A stretch of 9,685 nt of DNA from Bacteroidota bacterium. GTDB lineage: Bacteria > Bacteroidota > Bacteroidia > Chitinophagales > LD1. The position numbers were made by a program, and so were the translations under genes. The stretch lies in assembly GCA_018267355.1 (NCBI GenBank), contig JAFDYP010000483.1, positions 1 to 9,685 on the forward strand, given 5' to 3'. Under the pieces are notes generated by a model. The model saw nothing but the letters and a program-made list of their open reading frames with translations. It was not told where the DNA came from and searched no databases. Of the stretch, positions 7,456 through 9,685 are shown in pieces; positions within the stretch are counted from its first letter, which is position 1, and each line of letters opens with the position of its first letter.

Positions 7456-7833
7456 ATGAAGAAAATCTGGGTAGTGCTTTCTCTGTTGGTTATGACCTTT
7501 TTCTGGTATTCATGTACGAAAGATACAGCTCCGGCCCCTACAGTTATTAGCGGGAACTGTGATACCACCAAAGTTAATTTTACTAAAGACCTCACACCGA
7601 TCATATCATCTACTTGCCTTGGCTCGTCATGTCATAGTCCTGGCAGCGGTCAAAATGACTTTACCAGCTATGTAGTAGTCAAAGGCGATATAGATAATAT
7701 CCTGTGCCGTATACTGGCTCCGGGTACCACCTTCTGTGGTGCACGTATGCCGCAGGGACTGCCTCCGCTGGCTGATACAGTGAAAGCCGTCTTTGTAAAC
7801 TGGAAGGCGGATGGATTCTACGACTGCCAGTAG
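7456..7833 (+). CDS. Cytochrome c-like lipoprotein with CX4CH motif
   Basis: The 125-residue product has a signal sequence ending WYSC, with C20 the probable lipidated cysteine (a loose lipobox, common in this phylum), then a Pro/Ala linker. NFTKDLTPIISSTC (41-54) resembles the entry to the haem domain of many Bacteroidota cytochrome-like lipoproteins (xFxxDIxPIxxxxC). The haem motif is C54-LGSS-C59-H60, four residues between the cysteines instead of two. RMPQGLPPL (97-105) supplies M98 as a candidate distal ligand. Four other cysteines (C35, C84, C94, C124) could form two disulphides. After C20, T-K-D resembles part of a lipoprotein surface-export signal, but weakly. It probably sits in the outer membrane and carries electrons. 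Covalent haem is inferred; a structural fold without haem is possible. Confidence 0.8.
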   Translation: MKKIWVVLSLLVMTFFWYSCTKDTAPAPTVISGNCDTTKVNFTKDLTPIISSTCLGSSCHSPGSGQNDFTSYVVVKGDIDNILCRILAPGTTFCGARMPQGLPPLADTVKAVFVNWKADGFYDCQ

Positions 7834-7884
7834 GGGTAATTGGCGTGCTATTTGAATATGACAGATCACACTAATAACACAAGA

Positions 7885-8433
7885 ATGAAAAGCATCCTCA
7901 CAGCGCTCACGCTGGTGCTATGCCTGTCTCTCTCCGCTCAGGAGTATGTAGACAAGAAGGGTACGGTACACTTTCTCTCAGAAGCAACTATCGAAAATAT
8001 AGAGGCGACGACTCACTCTGCAGGCTCCGCCATCAACACTGTCTCAAAGCGTGTGGTAGCCAAAATACCTATCACCACCTTCAAGTTTAAAGACAAGCTC
8101 ATGGAGGAGCACTTTAATGAGAACTACCTCGAGAGTGACAAGTATCCATACGGCGTGCTAAACGGTACCATAGTGGAAGCCATAGACTTTGCGAAAGATG
8201 GCGTTTATGAAGTGACGGTGAAAGGCACTTTCGAGATACATGGTGTGAAGCACGAGCAGGAGGTAAAGGGTAAACTGACCATCAAGAACGGTGCTCCTGC
8301 CAGTGCCACAGCGGCATTTGGGATCAAACTGTCTGACTACAAGATCAAGATACCATCGCTGCTGGGTGCCAATATCTCTGAAGGCGTGAACGTGGATGTC
8401 AACTTCAACTACGAGAAATTTGAGAAGAAGTAA
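7885..8433 (+). CDS. YceI-like lipocalin-fold protein, exported
   Basis: The 182-residue product has a signal peptide (MKSILTALTLVLCLSLSAQ, 1-19), so the mature protein is periplasmic or outer-membrane associated. The ATG at 7885 is chosen because it opens this signal peptide; an in-frame TTG at 7840 would bury it. YceI features are the beta-rich start KKGTVHFLSEATIENIEATT (24-43), HFNENYLESDKYP (76-88) matching the family's xHxxxxxFLxxxxYP region, and FEIHGV (116-121). YceI proteins are beta-barrels that bind long polyprenoids or quinones in an internal pocket, and some are linked to electron transport or base-induced stress. The ligand here is unknown. It lies 51 nt after the cytochrome-like lipoprotein gene and 36 nt before the barrel gene, so co-expression is likely. 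Confidence 0.88.
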   Translation: MKSILTALTLVLCLSLSAQEYVDKKGTVHFLSEATIENIEATTHSAGSAINTVSKRVVAKIPITTFKFKDKLMEEHFNENYLESDKYPYGVLNGTIVEAIDFAKDGVYEVTVKGTFEIHGVKHEQEVKGKLTIKNGAPASATAAFGIKLSDYKIKIPSLLGANISEGVNVDVNFNYEKFEKK

Positions 8434-8469
8434 GCTCCTGCTTTGATCTGATAAAACACAGCTATATAC

Positions 8470-9555
8470 ATGAAGAATCTTTATCTCGCTTTTGCTTTTG
8501 CCATGCTGGTATCTGCGGTACATGCTCAGGACTCTACTGCCTCTGTGCTGGATGATATCATGAGCGCAGATGCGCCTAAGCATACGAATGTGGCGTACAC
8601 CTTCAAGAGTACACATATCATCTGCGGCCAGTCTATAGAGATGACCAAGAAGAATGCCCTTGACTTTCGCGTGGTACACCGCTTCGGTAATATAGCAGAC
8701 AAAAATGCAGGCCATACGCTGGCGGGCTTTTATGCCATCTCTGATGTGCTCTTTTCGTTTGACTATGGTGTCACTGAGGATCTGTCGGTAGGTACCGAGT
8801 TTGCAAAGGGCGCGGGTCCTGTGCAAGAACTATATAATGCGCACATCAAGTATCGTGTGCTGAAGCAGACGAGCGACTTTCACATACCATTCACCATCAC
8901 ACTGTACGGCAATGCTACTGTATCAGGGATGAAGAATGACCCCTTCACCGGCAACAGGTGGAAGTACAGTACGACCGACACTACTACAGGCGTCACCACT
9001 ACCTACGGCTCACCTATGCACCGCTTCTCTTATGTGCTGCAGGCGCTCATAGCCTGCAAGGCTACAGACTGGCTCTCCGTGCAGCTGTCACCTACCTTTG
9101 TCTGGAGAAACTATGTAGGACCAGGCTCCTATCCCGGCCTCGGTGCTGACAAGAATGGAATGTTCTTCCTCGGCCTGTCTGCCCGCGCCAAGATGACCAA
9201 GCGCCAGGCCATCGTGTTTGAGTACTTCCTGCCGATCACCCGTAGCGGAGCTACCTATAGAGAATACTTTCCTATGCTGAGAGGCCACTTTAATTCGGGC
9301 TATTTCCCGTGCCTCAACCTGGGCTATGAGGTAGAGACCGGAGGCCACGTATTCACCATCACGCTGACCAATACACAAGGCCTGATGGAGAATGACTTCC
9401 TGCCATATACCAGCGCTACATGGGCCAAAGGTGGCTTCCGCCTTGGCTTCACCATCTCACGTATCTTCCAGTTTGGGGACCGTAGTATCAACCCATGGAC
9501 GGGCAAGGCTCCTAAGCCTAAGAAGAATAAAAAGAGTGACGTGATCGTCAACTAA
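8470..9555 (+). CDS. DUF5777 family outer-membrane beta-barrel protein
   Basis: This 361-residue protein has a signal peptide (MKNLYLAFAFAMLVSAVHAQ, 1-20). After a short acidic stretch come alternating amphipathic strands rich in Tyr, Phe and Gly, typical of an outer-membrane barrel. The family is recognised from LDFRVVHRFGN (64-74), EYFLPIT (251-257), the conserved ETGGHVFTITLTNTQG block (289-304) and the closing strand GFRLGFTISRIF (322-333). A short Lys/Pro-rich tail (350-356) follows the last strand, which is unusual for a barrel that ends on an aromatic residue; it may face the periplasm. The family has no established function; it recurs in Bacteroidota beside YceI-like and cytochrome-like genes, which I recall rather than can test here. 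It is the last gene of the block and is followed by a strong terminator 20 nt after the stop. Confidence 0.88.
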   Translation: MKNLYLAFAFAMLVSAVHAQDSTASVLDDIMSADAPKHTNVAYTFKSTHIICGQSIEMTKKNALDFRVVHRFGNIADKNAGHTLAGFYAISDVLFSFDYGVTEDLSVGTEFAKGAGPVQELYNAHIKYRVLKQTSDFHIPFTITLYGNATVSGMKNDPFTGNRWKYSTTDTTTGVTTTYGSPMHRFSYVLQALIACKATDWLSVQLSPTFVWRNYVGPGSYPGLGADKNGMFFLGLSARAKMTKRQAIVFEYFLPITRSGATYREYFPMLRGHFNSGYFPCLNLGYEVETGGHVFTITLTNTQGLMENDFLPYTSATWAKGGFRLGFTISRIFQFGDRSINPWTGKAPKPKKNKKSDVIVN

Positions 9556-9575
9556 GAGGAATACCAGAATATACA

Positions 9576-9600
9576 GCGGCCCATAAAGGGCCGCTTTTTT
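9576..9600 (+). terminator. Intrinsic terminator of the envelope gene block
   Basis: GCGGCCC (9576-9582) pairs perfectly with GGGCCGC (9588-9594) around the loop ATAAA, followed at once by six T (9595-9600). A9575 and T9595 can extend the stem by one pair. This is the only strong intrinsic terminator seen in the window, and it marks the end of the plus-strand transcript that includes the barrel gene. Confidence 0.93.
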
Positions 9601-9613
9601 CATGCCTGTAGGA

Positions 9614-9672
9614 CAAGTTTTTCGACTGTATGGCTGTTATGCCCTGGCATCGCCCATGCAAGTTTTTCGACT
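9614..9672. repeat. Pair of 14-nt direct repeats in the intergenic tail
   Basis: CAAGTTTTTCGACT occurs at 9614-9627 and again, identical, at 9659-9672, 45 bp apart. Between the copies is a perfect inverted repeat ATGCC-CT-GGCAT (9639-9650). The right edge lies 13 bp after the second copy, so further copies may exist outside. No open frame or promoter is convincing in 9601-9685. The element could be part of a dispersed intergenic repeat, a binding-site pair or the edge of a larger array. Confidence 0.6.
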
Positions 9673-9685
9673 AAGTACAAAACAT

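Noticed and set aside
7840..7884. TTG start 15 codons upstream of the YceI-like gene
   Set aside because: The extension is polar and would place residues before a normal signal peptide; the ATG at 7885 fits better.
8158..8826. 222-codon minus-strand open frame
   Set aside because: It runs antisense across the YceI-like and DUF5777 genes and across the gap between them; both plus-strand genes have signal peptides and family motifs.
9614..9685. Possible start of a CRISPR array
   Set aside because: The repeat unit is only 14 nt, the intervening DNA contains its own palindrome, and only two copies are visible with no cas gene nearby.

Overview
The window comes from a member of the Bacteroidota, perhaps a Chitinophagales-like environmental lineage; the phylum is well supported and the order is a guess. 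The evidence is a SusC/RagA TonB-dependent receptor, a type IX secretion system (T9SS) type A C-terminal sorting domain, a DUF5777-type beta-barrel, signal peptides ending in A-Q or S-Q, weak Shine-Dalgarno sequences, and -7 elements matching the Bacteroidota form TAnnTTTG. No tRNA, rRNA, transposase or CRISPR array was seen.

Layout: (1) 1-1398, minus strand: N-terminal 466 codons of a SusC/RagA outer-membrane receptor that runs off the left edge. (2) 1618-3740, plus strand: a sodium:solute symporter (SSS) family permease and a LOG/TIGR00730 nucleotide phosphoribohydrolase-like protein, joined by an ATGA stop/start overlap. (3) 3737-4060, minus strand: a small secreted protein of unknown function whose stop codon interlocks with that of the LOG gene. 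(4) 4061-4201: a divergent promoter region. (5) 4202-6406, plus strand: an M23 (LytM-type) metallopeptidase followed 24 nt later by a Bcp/PrxQ peroxiredoxin. (6) 6445-9555, plus strand: four exported proteins: a choice-of-anchor V protein with a CXXCH haem motif and a T9SS sorting tail, a cysteine-rich lipoprotein with a CX4CH motif, a YceI-like lipocalin, and a DUF5777 outer-membrane beta-barrel. A strong intrinsic terminator at 9576-9600 closes this run. (7) 9601-9685: non-coding DNA with two copies of a 14-nt direct repeat, cut by the right edge.

How the genes may work together: the last four genes put two predicted c-type haem proteins, a lipid or quinone-binding fold and an outer-membrane barrel in one compactly spaced block. 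The most interesting reading, which is inference, is a cell-envelope redox or electron-transfer module with one haem protein on the cell surface. A nested hairpin (7384-7421) lies between the first and second genes of the block and may separate or regulate them. The peptidase and peroxiredoxin genes upstream are ordinary envelope and oxidative-stress functions that may share the transcript.
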